The notes under the pieces were generated by a model that was not told where the DNA came from, searched no databases, and saw only the letters and a program-made list of their open reading frames with translations. From Bryopsis sp. KO-2023 (Eukaryota; Chlorophyta; Ulvophyceae; Bryopsidales; Bryopsidaceae): a stretch of DNA of 64,000 bases. Positions 1 to 11,784 of this stretch are shown in pieces. The translations under genes were made by a program, and so were the position numbers. The stretch lies in NCBI GenBank assembly GCA_030272585.1, contig BSYQ01000003.1:3844001-3908000 (forward strand). Reading direction: 5' to 3'. Position 1 is the first letter of the stretch. Each line of letters begins with the position of its first letter.

Positions 1-335
1 GGAACATCTAAAATCTCTCCTTTCCCCCCTCACACCCAAAATTGGATCAAAAATGTCAATGCCACACTCCCCCTATCCAACCCCCCCCCCCCCCCCCCCC
101 CCCTAAAAGTTCGAATAGAAATCATCAGAAAACCACCAAGCGGCGGCAAAACCCCACAATCATTTTCATAGAGTAAAATGAAAATCATCTTCTTTTTGTT
201 TTTGTTTTTTCTCTCTCTCTCTCCTTCCCTTTTTTAAGTGTTTTTCTTTTCTGTTTTTTTTTTTTTCTGTCGTCCCTTTTCTTTGTTTCTTTCCTTTTCA
301 ATTCTTATTTTTTTTTCTTTCCCTTTCTCAACAAA
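1..335. other. non-coding flank, 3' of the SR gene
   Basis: No coding exon is visible. The stretch holds a run of about 23 C near position 81-103 and a T-rich tract from about 190 to 330, which on the minus strand lies just after the SR-protein stop codon and would be its 3' UTR. Confidence 0.6.
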
Positions 336-3107
336 TCACATGGTCCCGTTCACTGGCACCATGGCTGCATTCTCTCGGTGGCCTGAGTTGGGTTGCGGTG
401 ACATGGAGTGCTGTCGCCTCAGCGGACTGGAGTATCTGGACAACGACCTGGACCTGGACTGTCTCTCATCCCCAGACCTGGATCTGGAATCCGTGTACGC
501 GCCCTTGCGCCTCCGGTCGACTGACATGGACCTGTCCCTGAGCACAACCACAAGTAACGTGTACTTAGAGACGCATGCTATGATAGATTGTGTGAATTTC
601 ATCCAGAAAAAACAATAAAAAATTCAAGATATCTGAGGTTTATATAACATCAAGTACACCCAAGTACAGCCAGAATTACGCTGGTTCAAATGTACTGATC
701 ATGGCAAATTCGAAGATGTCTTGATTTCCCACAATGATGCCCCTTGAATGTGGATCAACCGGGTCTCGTGAAAAAAAAAACACAAAAAAAAGTATTTTTT
801 CCAGTTTCTTCTGTGTGTGTTTTTTTGTGTTTGTTCATGTCTTTTTACTTATACCGCCTAGACCGCCTTGGAGATCGGCTCCGGCTGTAGGATCTAGCAC
901 TGTACCGCCTCGCTTGTCTGGGCGACCCACTCCTGCTGAGGGATCTGTCATAGCTCAAGCTCCCCCTCCTCCTGGAGTATGGACTGTACGAGCGGCGCCG
1001 CCTCGAATAACTCTCCGATCGAGACCTACGTCTGTTCCTCCTAGAGTAGCTTGGGCTGCGACGAAATCGCCTTGGGCTAAAAAAAACCCACACTGATGTA
1101 GCTTCGAAGATTTGAAAGCATTTGACTGCGAAATGAGTAATGGGAGGTTTCGTAACTAACGCACCTGCGATCTCTGAAGCGATCCCGGCCCCTGTCCATT
1201 CCACCACCCTTGGTAGACAACTCGACCCTCTGGAGGTAAAAAAAAGAATAAAAAAAGAAGCGCACATCACAGTGGCAAATTCTTTTCTCTCTTTCATTCT
1301 TTCTTTCAGCTTTTCGTCCCAGCAGCGCCTGGCCTTCATAACGTTTTTTTTTTCTGCTTTTTTTTTTTCTTTTCCATTCTTAAATTTTCTGATACCTCTC
1401 TCACCAGGGTAGAGCAGAGATGGAAATGTCATCACTAATATGTGATGCAAAACCTCTTCCTCCACCCACAGTGCCAAAAAACCAAAAGACAAAAAAGACA
1501 CTACGCCTCAAACGGAGGCCGCTCTACATATTACCTCTACAAAACAAAACGAGCCTATCCAAAGAATATCTGCACCAACAAAAACAGTGATCTTGATCTT
1601 TTTCTTTTTTTTCTCTTTTTTCTTTTCTTTTTACATTGGCTGTTTCACCTACCCATCCTTTGAAGCCATTCAAATTTTTGATCGAATCGCTGGCATCACG
1701 CTCATCCTAAGATTTAGAGCACCATGATGTCAGACATACACACACACGCATTGGTTCAACCACCCCCCTATACCCACCGGAACGGAATCAGGCAGCCGTC
1801 CCACAGTCCATTCCTACCTGAAACTCGATGAAAGCTGCGCACACACAGAAACGAAACCCAAAGTCAGCCTGCCATTTTGTCAGTGAAAATGTCTCAGTGA
1901 AGTCGGGCGGGTGAGCTGCCAATTGTCAAAATCAGTGGCTGTTCCCCAGAAGGAGCAATGCATCGGTCGGTTATCTAGCTCGGACAACCGACCGAAATAT
2001 GGTCAACCGCTGGCGTTGTAACGGTCCGTTTCATTTCACTACCTAATCTGCTCGTGCATGCGTGTGGCGGTTGCACCATCAGATCAAGGCAAGGTGGGGG
2101 GGGGAAATTTAAGGGAGAAAAAACAACGATCATCAAAGAAGCTAAAAACGCACTCATGGCACCATACCCTCACCTCATCTCCACAGTGTGCAAAGTGTTG
2201 TGTGTGTGTGTGTTTTTTTCTCTTTCTTTCTTTTACTTTGAAAAATCTTATTCCAGTTGTGTGTCTGTGTTTGTTTTCGTGTTCAGCTGTTTTTGCTTGG
2301 TTTTGTCCATTAGTCAGGACAGCTGGACGCGCAATGAACGCGCAACTGACACCTTTCCCCACTGACTGTTTTTTTTTTTTGCGTGTGCTTTTGTTTTGTA
2401 TCTGTCGTTGTTCTATGTCCAGTTCCTACTTACGGTACGTATCTACGGTACCACCAAAAAAAAACGATAAAGAAAAAAAAACTGCATAGCAAAAAGAGCC
2501 CAAAACACGTACAGAAGCTGGTGACGAGGTTGGAGATTTCTTCGTCGACAGGTCGGGAGCGATGCGAGATAGACGTCGAAGCGAGAAGTGACGAAGCAGG
2601 GGAGTTGGTGTCGAATCTTCAGCATAGGAAAAACAAAGAAAAAAAAATACACTCTCCGCGGGATTGCACCGACACCCCACACACAATTGCCGCTGCTGCC
2701 TTGCCCCCACGTTGCGAGCATCTAATCCTCTTTTTTTTTTCTTGCCCTTTTCTCGTTAGCGAACTATCTCTCAGCCCACTAGGTTCGTTGGATTCTCTAA
2801 GGGGACAGGGTTTGTTCGAACACACGACGTACCAAATCCAGGAGGTTTCCTCGCCACCCAAACGCTCTTCAGCGCGCCAAATCGCTTGAATTCTTCTTCG
2901 AGTTCGTGCTCGAGTACACCGGCAGGTAGGTTCCCTTCGAAAACACCACACGCGCGAGGATGAGCAGAGTGAAATCTTGAACATCATCCTTGCCGGAAAC
3001 GAAGCGCGTCTCTTTCCCAGCCGAACTAACTGATGGATGGAACAAGGAGAGAGTGCAGCCAGGACGCAAGCCAAAGGGCGCCGCTCACCTACGTAAACTC
3101 GTGCCAT
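336..3107 (-). CDS. SR-family splicing factor (one RRM plus RS domain)
   Basis: Seven exons read on the minus strand: 3107-3089, 2934-2833, 1834-1818, 1706-1653, 1229-1165, 1076-849 and 537-336. They join in phase to 228 residues ending in TGA. Residues about 3-75 form an RRM: it opens MARVYVGNLP (RNP2), continues SVWVARKPPGFAFIEF (RNP1) and then DERDASDSIKNLNG, the order seen in SRSF3/SRSF7-type proteins. Residues about 86-228 are an Arg/Ser domain rich in RS, SR and SPRR, the usual docking site for spliceosome proteins and target of SR kinases. Such proteins bind exonic enhancers and export mRNA; this one should act in the nucleus. There is no zinc knuckle, so it is closer to the SRSF3 than the SRSF7 layout. 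Exon 3 is only 17 nt and lies inside RNP1. Which SR subfamily it belongs to is not certain. Confidence 0.9.
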
Positions 3108-4718
3108 GCTCAACCACCCCTCTGCTTGGGATGGTGCCGAAACGACTTCACGGAGCTTCTCTGGGGTGTGAATGGATCATTGAGGTCAGCAGAAATGCGA
3201 TGGAAGTCAACGCAAAGAGGCGAAATCGCATTCGAGTGGTCCATGTCCCACAGCCTCGCTCTTGGTTGTGCCCAAGGTCAACGACCAGTACATTACGAGT
3301 GTGGTGGTGGGGGGTATGAGCTGTGGAAGAGGGGGCGAACGGCGCTCATGAGGGATATCGTCGAGTGGTGGTGCCGACGGCACTGCTACATTGCGTGGCT
3401 GCGCCACCCTTGTTTTTTTCCCCTGGTGTTCTGAGACTCGTTGGACGTGTGCGATCGATCCGAAACGAAGCAATATGTGTGTGTGTCTGTGTGGGTATGG
3501 GTGTGATATCGGAATAAGAGTGCGTAGGAGCCTGGGATTGCGGTATGATGTCGAGACTCTCCTCGCGCCCGCCACACACTGCCATCCCAGGCTCACTCGA
3601 CGCAGCTCATCCTTCCCCCGAGTGCCCACGGACTCCATATCAGATTGAAGCGGGATGCTGGCGCTTTGGACGAACTCGTTGAAGCCCACCTGCGCACCCT
3701 GTTGTTAAACCAGGTTGATAAAGGGGGAGTTGTGAATTTAGATTGGTGGTATGGGACATTAGTCTATAGGATCGACACGATTTAGAGTCATTTTCGAAGG
3801 AAGTGGCGTTTCGTCTAAACGACAGAAACTAGACCTGCGTTTTTCTGGCAAGTGGCGTTTCGCCTGAACAGTTAGGATAAAAGGGAACTTCGGGAAGGAA
3901 AGTTAGAGTGTTTGTAAAAGACTTCAGTACAAGGATCGGGTTGGAAAGTCCCCGATCAGGTCTCGCCTACACACAACACGTTCGCGTCCCCCCTGCGAAC
4001 GAGGCAATCTCCAAGCACAACTTCAAACTCTATCAACACACCCAGTCAACACCCGAAATGAGGGGGAGGGGAGTAACTTGAATGGGGATCGAAATGTATG
4101 CTGTGGCGTCTGAGAATCGCGACTGGCTTTGGATTTGTAGGTCTCCAACTGTTTGACTGTACTGCCATTGTACCGCTCCATGTGCATTACGCGCCCCGCA
4201 GGAGAACCGCCCTCTGTGCTCCAAATCCACTCAACACAGAAATCACCCAACAAAACCAGTCTTCTGGATCCTTCCCTACCCCCCTCTTGCGATCCAAGAT
4301 AGAAAACAACTGAAAGATGGGTCAGGATTGTACATTGTCGAGCAAATCGAAGTTAAATTTTGGCTCAACGATCACCCAAAGGGGTCTCTTGCCGACCTTC
4401 TGGGAGGAAGGACTGGTGATTAAAAGTTGGGATGTTTATGGAGATGCCTCTAGGGAGGTTCCACCAAGAACAGAATGAGAAGCAACAGTCCTTGGTTGGT
4501 TCTCCTGTTGAGTTTTACAAGAAAATACATGACCGATCATACACTTTGTTAGCTGCAGTACTCGCCCAATCCTCCACGAAAAAAACCTCATGCTCAGATT
4601 GGCGGTGGCGGTTGAATTCTATCACGGCAATCTACCTCTCACAAAATGACTTTTCCTCTGCCTATCTATATCTATATTTCTCTCCCTGTTTTCTTTCTCT
4701 ATAGTTTCCTCGCCTGCA
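3108..4718. other. intergenic region between the SR gene and the coiled-coil gene
   Basis: No convincing exon was found on either strand. It includes the SR promoter side, a GT/CA-rich stretch near 3470-3500, and an LTR-like block at 3731-3975 listed separately. The open frames here lack splice signals, domains or amino-acid composition typical of a protein. Confidence 0.5.
3731..3975 (+). repeat. possible LTR remnant
   Basis: A polypurine tract (GATAAAGGGGGAG, 3717-3729) is followed by a segment starting TGTG and ending CACA, about 245 bp long. Inside are a TATA-like GATAAAAGGG at 3876 and two copies of the 13-mer AAGTGGCGTTTCG at 3801 and 3850. An open frame (LRTLLLNQVDKGGVV) reads up to the tract, as the end of a pol gene would. 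I found no matching second LTR and no target duplication in the window, so this is only a suggestion of an old 3' LTR. Confidence 0.3.
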
Positions 4719-7700
4719 TCAACGATCATTCGACCTGGCTGACTCAGAAACTGCTCCCCAACCTAGGCCATCAGCATTTCCCAGGCCCTCTTCTCTCAAG
4801 GAAGTAACTCTTGCACTCAAGTCAGCCCAACAAAACAAACTGCTGACGTCGGTGGAGCTGGAACTGCTGTCCTCCACGGCTACCTTCATGGCAACATAGA
4901 AACTTGATCTTCCACACTTTAATCCATTTGTCTGACCTGAACAAATGCCCTGGAACAATGATCTCCGTTTTCGTTTTGATTGAACAATGCAGAAACCGTG
5001 TAGCAGGTGTGCTGGCACCGTAGCACCAATCCATGTTTGTTCATCAATTTTCGAGGGGGTGGGAGGGGGACATCATCTGCATCCATGGTTTCCAAAAAAG
5101 GTGAGCATGCTTTTTCGATATTTGCATGTAATCTATGATTTTATATATATGTTATATTGGGGTAACCCCAACAAGAATAACTATGGACCTGTGGAGCTGC
5201 TGGCTGGGTGCTTTCGTTTCCTCTCCCTGTTCTTAGGGGTCCCCTCTGATTATCTCGTCGAGGCCGGAAAGCATCGGTGCTCGTTGTGGAGGAGCTTGCC
5301 CTGTCGCTCCGATGACCTGATTCAGATGAGAATGCGTCCAAGCTGCCCACTGGACTCAACATCCCTGGAACCCTTCCTTGCCTTGTCAGTCCAGAAACTG
5401 GACCTCCAGACGGCATCGGCATTCGACCTCCAGAGGAATGCTGAGCACTAGATCCCGATGGGCGGTCCTCCTATCATGGAAATGACAACTCACTGTGAGG
5501 TACCTCCACAAGCAGCCAATTTCTGACTGTCTGGAATGGACTGAAAAGAAAACACCCAACAACTTGCCAGCTCCCTCCGCCTCACCCTTCTTCTTCGCCT
5601 CTCATGGTAAGCCAGCTTCCTTTCGGTTTCCTCCAACGCATGGTTTGCAGCGGTGAGATCTCCTTGCAGGTTCGAATTGGCTCTGCACAGCATCAACACT
5701 TCCTCCCTTTCCTCCAGGATTTCCCGGTCCAAGCGCTCGATGGTGCTTTTCAGCATTTCGCACCTCTCCCTCGTGTTCACCACTTCGTATGCCAGGTCTG
5801 CACCGGTCTGGACATCCTCCTTCACCTTGTGGAGCTCCTCGTTCTGTCTAATTATGACCTCGTCCTGAATTCTGAGTTTCCTGTGGGTTTCCCCGAGACG
5901 AGCCTCCAGATTTCTGCACTCCAGCTTCTTGAGCGTGAAGTTGCGATCCACCTGGAAATCACCCATGTCAATTTTCTATTGTACATTTCTGTGGATCCTA
6001 TTTTGCTCCAAAGAGCAATTAAACAGACGAGATGGTTGGCACATATATGCATGTGGGACGAGTTTGCGAATAAGCAGCGGAGGCAAAAAAGTCTAAAGAT
6101 ACATATCTGTTGAAAAATCGAGCTTTGGGGGGGGGGGGGGGGCATGCACATTAGTAAAGAGATCTCAAAGGCGACAGCTGTGGGGAAGCACCTCTTCGAA
6201 ATTAGACCGAGCATCGTTCAATTCGCTCTGGAGTTGCTGGGTGACCGCTTCGGCCTGATGAATCACATGGGTTGCTATCTCTTTGACGGCCTCCGTCGTG
6301 GGCAGCATTCTCCCGAGACCCTCTTGGACAGAGTGCAATTCTTGAGAAGCAGCTTGCAAATCGCTCATGCAGCCTTGGAGGGCGTTTCTTCTGCCGGAAC
6401 TTGATCCTTGATGTTGTTGCCTCTGTTGCAAGCATCCAAAAAAAAAATCTCTCAATATATATATATATATGTGTGTGTGTGCTAAGCAAGACCCCCATCA
6501 TTTCTGTTTCTTCTTCTGTGAATTTTCAACAATATCTGCTTGGCGATATTTTTTACCTCAAGAGCCAGTGCACTCTCGAGCGATTGACACTTCGATTGAA
6601 GCAACATTTTCTGCTCAGTTGCCTCTCTTTCTGTTTCATACCCACACACACAAAACACCCCTCAACACATTTCGTTACATTCCCACAATTCTTCAAGCAT
6701 TTAACAAACAGTGAAATTCGACCGGACGCCTCGAGCTCCAAAAACCAAAGGCATCTCAATTTCACTTTAAAAATGTGCTAGTTCTACGATCCATTTCTAC
6801 CAATTGAATTTTTACCCCAGTGAAATAGATATACTCATTTCTGCCTTGAAGTGGGCGCCGGGTCGACAGCAGGCAGCATCCATCATAATAAAAATCAAAC
6901 AAACAAAAACCTAAATCGGAAATCGGAAACACACCTGTGCTCTCCAATCGGTCAGCCAGTGCCGAGATCTCTGCCTGCCCAGCCACACTCAAGTTTCTCA
7001 GTTCCTCCTCCAGGGCCCTTACTACATCCTCCAGACCGCTTTGCCGTTCTCTGCTCTGTTCGAATCCTGCCACAGCCTCATTTCTTTCCCTTTTCACCTC
7101 CACCAGCTCTTCCAGCGCTTCATGCAGCTCCCTGCCCACATCGTCCGGGGGATCTGCAGCCGAAACCTCCTCCAGACACCGTTTCAGGTTCAAGAATTTG
7201 CTTTCGGCAGTGCGGCTCTGTTCCCTGGACTCCTTCCAGCAGTTTTCGATGTGGGCGTTTTTGTTCTCCAGATTTGCCACTCTGTGCTGCAGCTTCGCGT
7301 TCTCTCCGATCAGGTGAGTCTTGTCGATCAGCAGCATGGTGGATTCGTTTTTCAACGATTGCAGTTCGCTGGTCTTCAAGTTTAGTTCCTGTATGACAAG
7401 ATGTTTCTGGTGATAAAACCTACTGTCCCAAAGATGGATGCTTTGTTGCTCCAATTTTCATCGGACCTTTTTTTGTTTTTAGTATTATTATTCCTTTTTA
7501 TTTCTTTTTTTGGGGAAATCTTGACAGAGAACTGTGTTGTTTTCCCCTCTATCATAATAATATCGAATAAAGGATTTTGATCGAATCACTCACGTCAACT
7601 CTTGCCTTCAGCCGCCGGCATTCCTCTCGACACTCCGATCTCTTTTCCCTGAAAACCAAACATCCCCCGGCGTCAAAGATTCTGCCTGCCACTTTCAGAT

Positions 7701-10700
7701 ATGAAACACCCCATAAACTACCCCCCCCCCGAATAGAGTACCCCCCTCCGCCCCTGGAAGCAAACGCAGAATAGTGTACCCCCCCAAAAGTGCACCCCGC
7801 CTGGCCTACCACCCCAAATAATAGGTTTTTATGCAATGTTAAAAATCTTCTTATAGTGATGGATGGAGCATTAGCCCCCTTCCCGTCTCCCGAATACACT
7901 ACCCCTGTAGGATCCAACCCCCTCTCTAAAAATAGAGCACCCCAAATAGTGTACCCCCCTGATTTTTTTTTCCAAAGTTATAATTATTGTACCCCGGGGT
8001 ACTGTATTCGGGGGGGGGGGGGGGGGGTTAGATACTGCAATTGCACATATCCATGCTTGGAAGATGACACATTGATGTGCTGATCTCAGCTGATATATAT
8101 ATGTGCATCGATGGTGCTACAGATTTCCCACCCGGAATGGCTTTCTCGACCTAACGGTTCAGGGAGTGAACCCAGAAGAGGAGGCTAAAAGCAATATTTC
8201 CAGAACGAATTTTCCGGAACGATGAACACAATATATCCCCAGCCCACAAGAAATCACCTTTCCTCAGACAATTCGCTGGTGAGGTCACCAACCCACTGAT
8301 CCCATTGATCGACCATTTCTTGGACTGTGCAGGCTTCGTTCTGGAGGCCTTCCAGCATTCCAAAAACACGAACACGGATGTTTTCCTGAATGAACTCCAA
8401 ATCTTTTCGCAGTTTATCGGCCTCCGCTCGGGCCTGGAACAATCGTTTAAAAAAAAATGAATCCAATGTTCTTGGAAAACCAAGTTTCACACGTACACTC
8501 AACAAATAATAAAAAAGGGGGTTGCTGCCATGAACGTTCTTGAGAAATAAAGAAAAGAGAAACGGCAAATGGCATATTTCATATTTCGAATGTTTTCAGG
8601 ACTGAACCCCCCCATCCACTAGGCCATCCACTCCGCAATTGAGCAATATGGGCTCCAAATATAGTCTCGACCACAACCCAAGCCTGGCCCGCTCAGTCTG
8701 ACATTCACTATCGTCTGACATTTCCCCACAGCCGCCTCCTCATCTCATAGAACCAGGTGCAAGCAGCAGTGCATTGCATCCTGACAAATTGTCCTGCATT
8801 ACCTGTTTCTCAGCTAGGTGCTCCTTTGCAGAAAATTCGGCATGAAGCTCTTCTCGGATCCTTGCCTCCGTTGCGGTGGCCTCTTCCTTTGCCAATTTGT
8901 CTAGCTCTTTGTGTTTTTGTTCGACGGATGCCAGCAGATTGTCTTTGACCAGTTCCAGGTCGGCGAGCGTCTCCTTGGTCGCCTTCAATTCGCATTGACA
9001 TTTGTGCAGCTCCTTGACGGCCGCCATTTTCCCCATTTCAGAAAGACCTAGTCCCTGAAACGAAGCGGATGCCAATCAAAATGGACATCCCAGGAAAAAA
9101 AGCGAAGCAAACAAAACGAAAACGCCTAATATTCTCTTTTTGAAATAAATAAAAAAAAACAACACATGCTCAAGATGTAGGAAGGGTCAGCCTGAAAACT
9201 TGAAGTCGATTGTTCCTATCAAGTTCAATCCAAAAAAAAAAACTGAAATACACCAGCAGCAAAATGAATGGGGGGAAAATCAGTGCATAGGTGCCGCTGG
9301 CCGACCTGCTTGAGGTGTTGCATGTGCTCCTTGTCATTCTTGACTCTCGTATGGATGGCAGACAGGCCTTCCTTCACGGCATCTTCGCAGACCGTTAATT
9401 TGCTGTCCAATCGAAGTCTCAGCTCAGCGTTGGTGGTCCTCTCTTTGCTGAGGAGCTCCCCCATTTTTTCGCTCTCTTGGATTTGATGGCTCAACAATCT
9501 AATGATGTCATTAAGGGAAAAAAAACACAGAAATTATGTGTCGGAAGAAAAAGATTTACCGAACTGACCCTCCCGAATGTCGCATGCATGAGTTTGTTTT
9601 TCCACATGATGCGGTTTTCTGTCGGAGCGAATCTCACTTTTTTGCCCTTTGGTATTTCACCAGTGCATGCTGAATCTCCTCCGGTAGATCTGTTGATCCA
9701 GCCAATGCTCCCTCCATCGGGTGGCATCGACAGTCTTGCTCCAATGAAGCCTAATCCAATATTAAAAAAAACAACCCAAAAAAAACAAAATGAACGAATT
9801 TTGCCCTAGTTCAAGTCATTATGATCACCCTTCAAAAACAGCGGAAAAGTGAAACATATGGATGCGAATCAGGATTGAGTCGAAGCCAGACCAGCCTTAC
9901 TTTTAAAGCTAGGAAAATTGGCCACCCCATAAATAGAATGTCGGCACATCAGGATCGATCCAACAATCTCCTTGAATGAATCCATGAGTGAACGAACACC
10001 GACAATACACCTCACCTGAAGCTTTTCTGCACCCTCCCCGTTGGCTTTCCCATTGGATGCTTGCCTAATCGGAGGACCAGACACCTGTGGCCGTTGCTGC
10101 CGACCATCCCCCTTGCTGTTTTCTGCTTGCGTCTCCCTGCTTTCAAAGAAATGCCACAATTTGGCTTTGAGTTTTGGCTTACAAAATCATGGAGAATGCA
10201 ATAGAGCGGAAGCAGGTGAAATTCAGTTTTGATTTTTTTTGTCATTACAGACAGTGAGCCCGCATCACTTATTTGCATAGTGGAGACGGTTCAGCCTCAA
10301 AGCCATTCAGCTGAAAAACAGCACTCATTGCCCATCATCCGTACCCATCCTGCTTTGAGTATGTGTTGGTCGCATCGTCCAGGGGAGAAGGTGCAATCTG
10401 TGGAGTAGTCTAAAAAGTACATGTTAGCAAATGCTGGCAAAAAGCATTCTTTGTCGTCAATCTCTGAAACAGCACCTTCCACTGTGGACTTTGCCCAAAA
10501 ATTTGACAACAATCGATCGTCTCGCGATCACCCCTTTGGAAATCCTCCTCTAACCGACTTCAACAATCATTCCTGCGCTCTTTTTCTCGTTCTAAGAGTT
10601 CTATCCCAATTCCCTAATTCACAACATGCATGCGCGCGAATCGCTGCCGATCGCTTCCTGTTTCTCCTCGACCCGACGCCTATCAAGCTAAGTCCATTTC

Positions 10701-10823
10701 CGAAGAACCCATTGCAACAAATCCTTATTGAATTGCCCACGATTCTCGCCACCGGCACATGGACATTCATCGATTTACCTGCGTTTCACTTTCTCGCGCG
10801 GGCGTGGTGCTCCTGTCTTCCAT
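4719..10823 (-). CDS. long coiled-coil protein, function unknown
   Basis: Fourteen exons: 10823-10779, 10409-10345, 10139-10016, 9750-9638, 9498-9306, 9054-8803, 8433-8258, 7648-7594, 7388-6935, 6630-6557, 6422-6192, 5951-5586, 5470-5189 and 4949-4719. All phases agree and give 886 residues, starting MEDRSTTPARESETQ and ending in TGA. The first 70 residues or so are polar and Pro/Ser-rich. The rest, to about residue 715, is heptad-like coiled coil dense in E, K, L, Q and R (for example ELHKVKEDVQ, RALEEELRNL, LERMKSTIERL-type runs). The last 170 residues are Ser/Gly-rich and probably disordered. No enzyme motif, membrane segment or signal peptide is visible. It lies on the same strand as, and a few kb from, the CFAP184 gene, so a cytoskeletal or ciliary scaffold role is possible but is only inference. 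The last exon is the least certain. An alternative first exon could start with MTTNSEYEEIMAEL near 11.0 kb. Confidence 0.75.
6455..6480. repeat. (AT)n(GT)n microsatellite in an intron
   Basis: A run of AT dinucleotides followed by GT dinucleotides lies in the intron between exons 6630-6557 and 6422-6192 of the coiled-coil gene. Confidence 0.9.
7718..8030. mobile_element. MITE-like foldback element inside an intron
   Basis: The left end reads CTA, a run of C, then GAATAGAGTACCCC (7718-7744). The right end reads GGGGTACTGTATTC, a run of G, then TTA (7996-8030), which is the reverse complement with one mismatch outside the homopolymer. The 313-bp unit therefore has terminal inverted repeats. 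Inside it are about seven degenerate copies of AATAGTGTACCCC (near 7731, 7770, 7787, 7892, 7930, 7944 and 7985). It sits entirely in the intron between exons 8433-8258 and 7648-7594 of the coiled-coil gene and has no credible coding capacity. No clear target duplication was seen. Confidence 0.45.
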
Positions 10824-11249
10824 AGCCCTTGCGACGCTGTGCCCTCGCAGCACGCTCTACCAAACCCCACAACCAGCTGTTAGCATCGGTGAACTCGCTG
10901 GTCGAGTATTTCCTGTTGGTTTGGCCTCCGAACGCGACAAGGAGGGCGATGGCAATAAAAAAAACGTCAACACAACATGCGCTGCGGGGGCGTCTCTCTT
11001 TCTCACTAGCTCCGCCATGATTTCCTCGTATTCTGAGTTCGTCGTCATGGACTTGGCAGGACCACCACGCTTCATCTTTGTGAAGGGAGTGCGACGGCCG
11101 TCGCCTTTGTGGATTTGTTGGGGAACTGCTGGGATGAAGTACGTCATGGATGCTGACTGGAGGGTTGATCGAACCCAACGGCGAATTGGGACTAAATCAA
11201 CCCAATGGTGCCAAATCCAGAACTTTTCGCGAAGTTGTGCATCTGACAT
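10786..11249 (-). CDS. doubtful small ORF pair with a hydrophobic segment
   Basis: Two overlapping minus-strand frames look protein-like in succession. One runs 11249-10857 and contains KMKRGGPAKSMTTNSEYEE. The next frame carries VDVFFIAIALLVAFG, a possible membrane helix, and then KYSTSEFTDANSWLWG, ending at 10786. The switch would fall at a run of eight T on the minus strand (near 10960-10967), so a one-base indel could join them. Against this, the second frame overlaps the first exon of the coiled-coil gene in another frame, and no known family is recognised. This may be a decayed gene, a 5' region, or nothing. Confidence 0.2.
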
Positions 11250-11784
11250 TCTTCTGGTCCTTTGTTTTCATCCCTTCGCTGCTGGGTGAAATTCAATGTG
11301 CTGAAGTTGCATGCTGCCAACCTTGATTCCTCAGTCACTTTCAAGAACTTATGAGAATGGAGCAATGTTGCATTGGTTGAGCGAAACTGGCCAGATTCGA
11401 GTTTTTGATTTTCTTGAAAATTAAAGGGTTTCTGTTTTTTTAGCTGCTGCTCCCTCAAAGAGAGTGGCAACATCAAGATCACAAGAAGAGGTACAAGAAA
11501 TCAGCTTATTACAGCAGATACCAAACTGACACATCGTTCTTCCTTTTATCCCTTCAGCTTCATTGACTGACAGATCCTTCAAATTTGATTTAAATCAGAT
11601 TACCCCGTCACTCCGCAACAAAAGATATGATCCCAGATCCCAGATCTTCATCGATGTTACATATCATTCATTCTGGCTGTGGTAGACAGCACTGCTTTCA
11701 TTGCTAAATTACAGATGAACCACAATGGTGGATAGGAAAATTGATACACTCCACAAAAAGAAGCAAAACTGGAAAAAGTACAAC

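Noticed and set aside
3207-3689. 160-codon minus-strand frame upstream of the SR gene
   Set aside because: Composition follows CA/GT simple sequence and there is no recognisable domain or splice chain.
10759-11289. 176-codon plus-strand frame with a hydrophobic start
   Set aside because: It overlaps the first exon of the minus-strand coiled-coil gene, has no family match and no supporting second exon.
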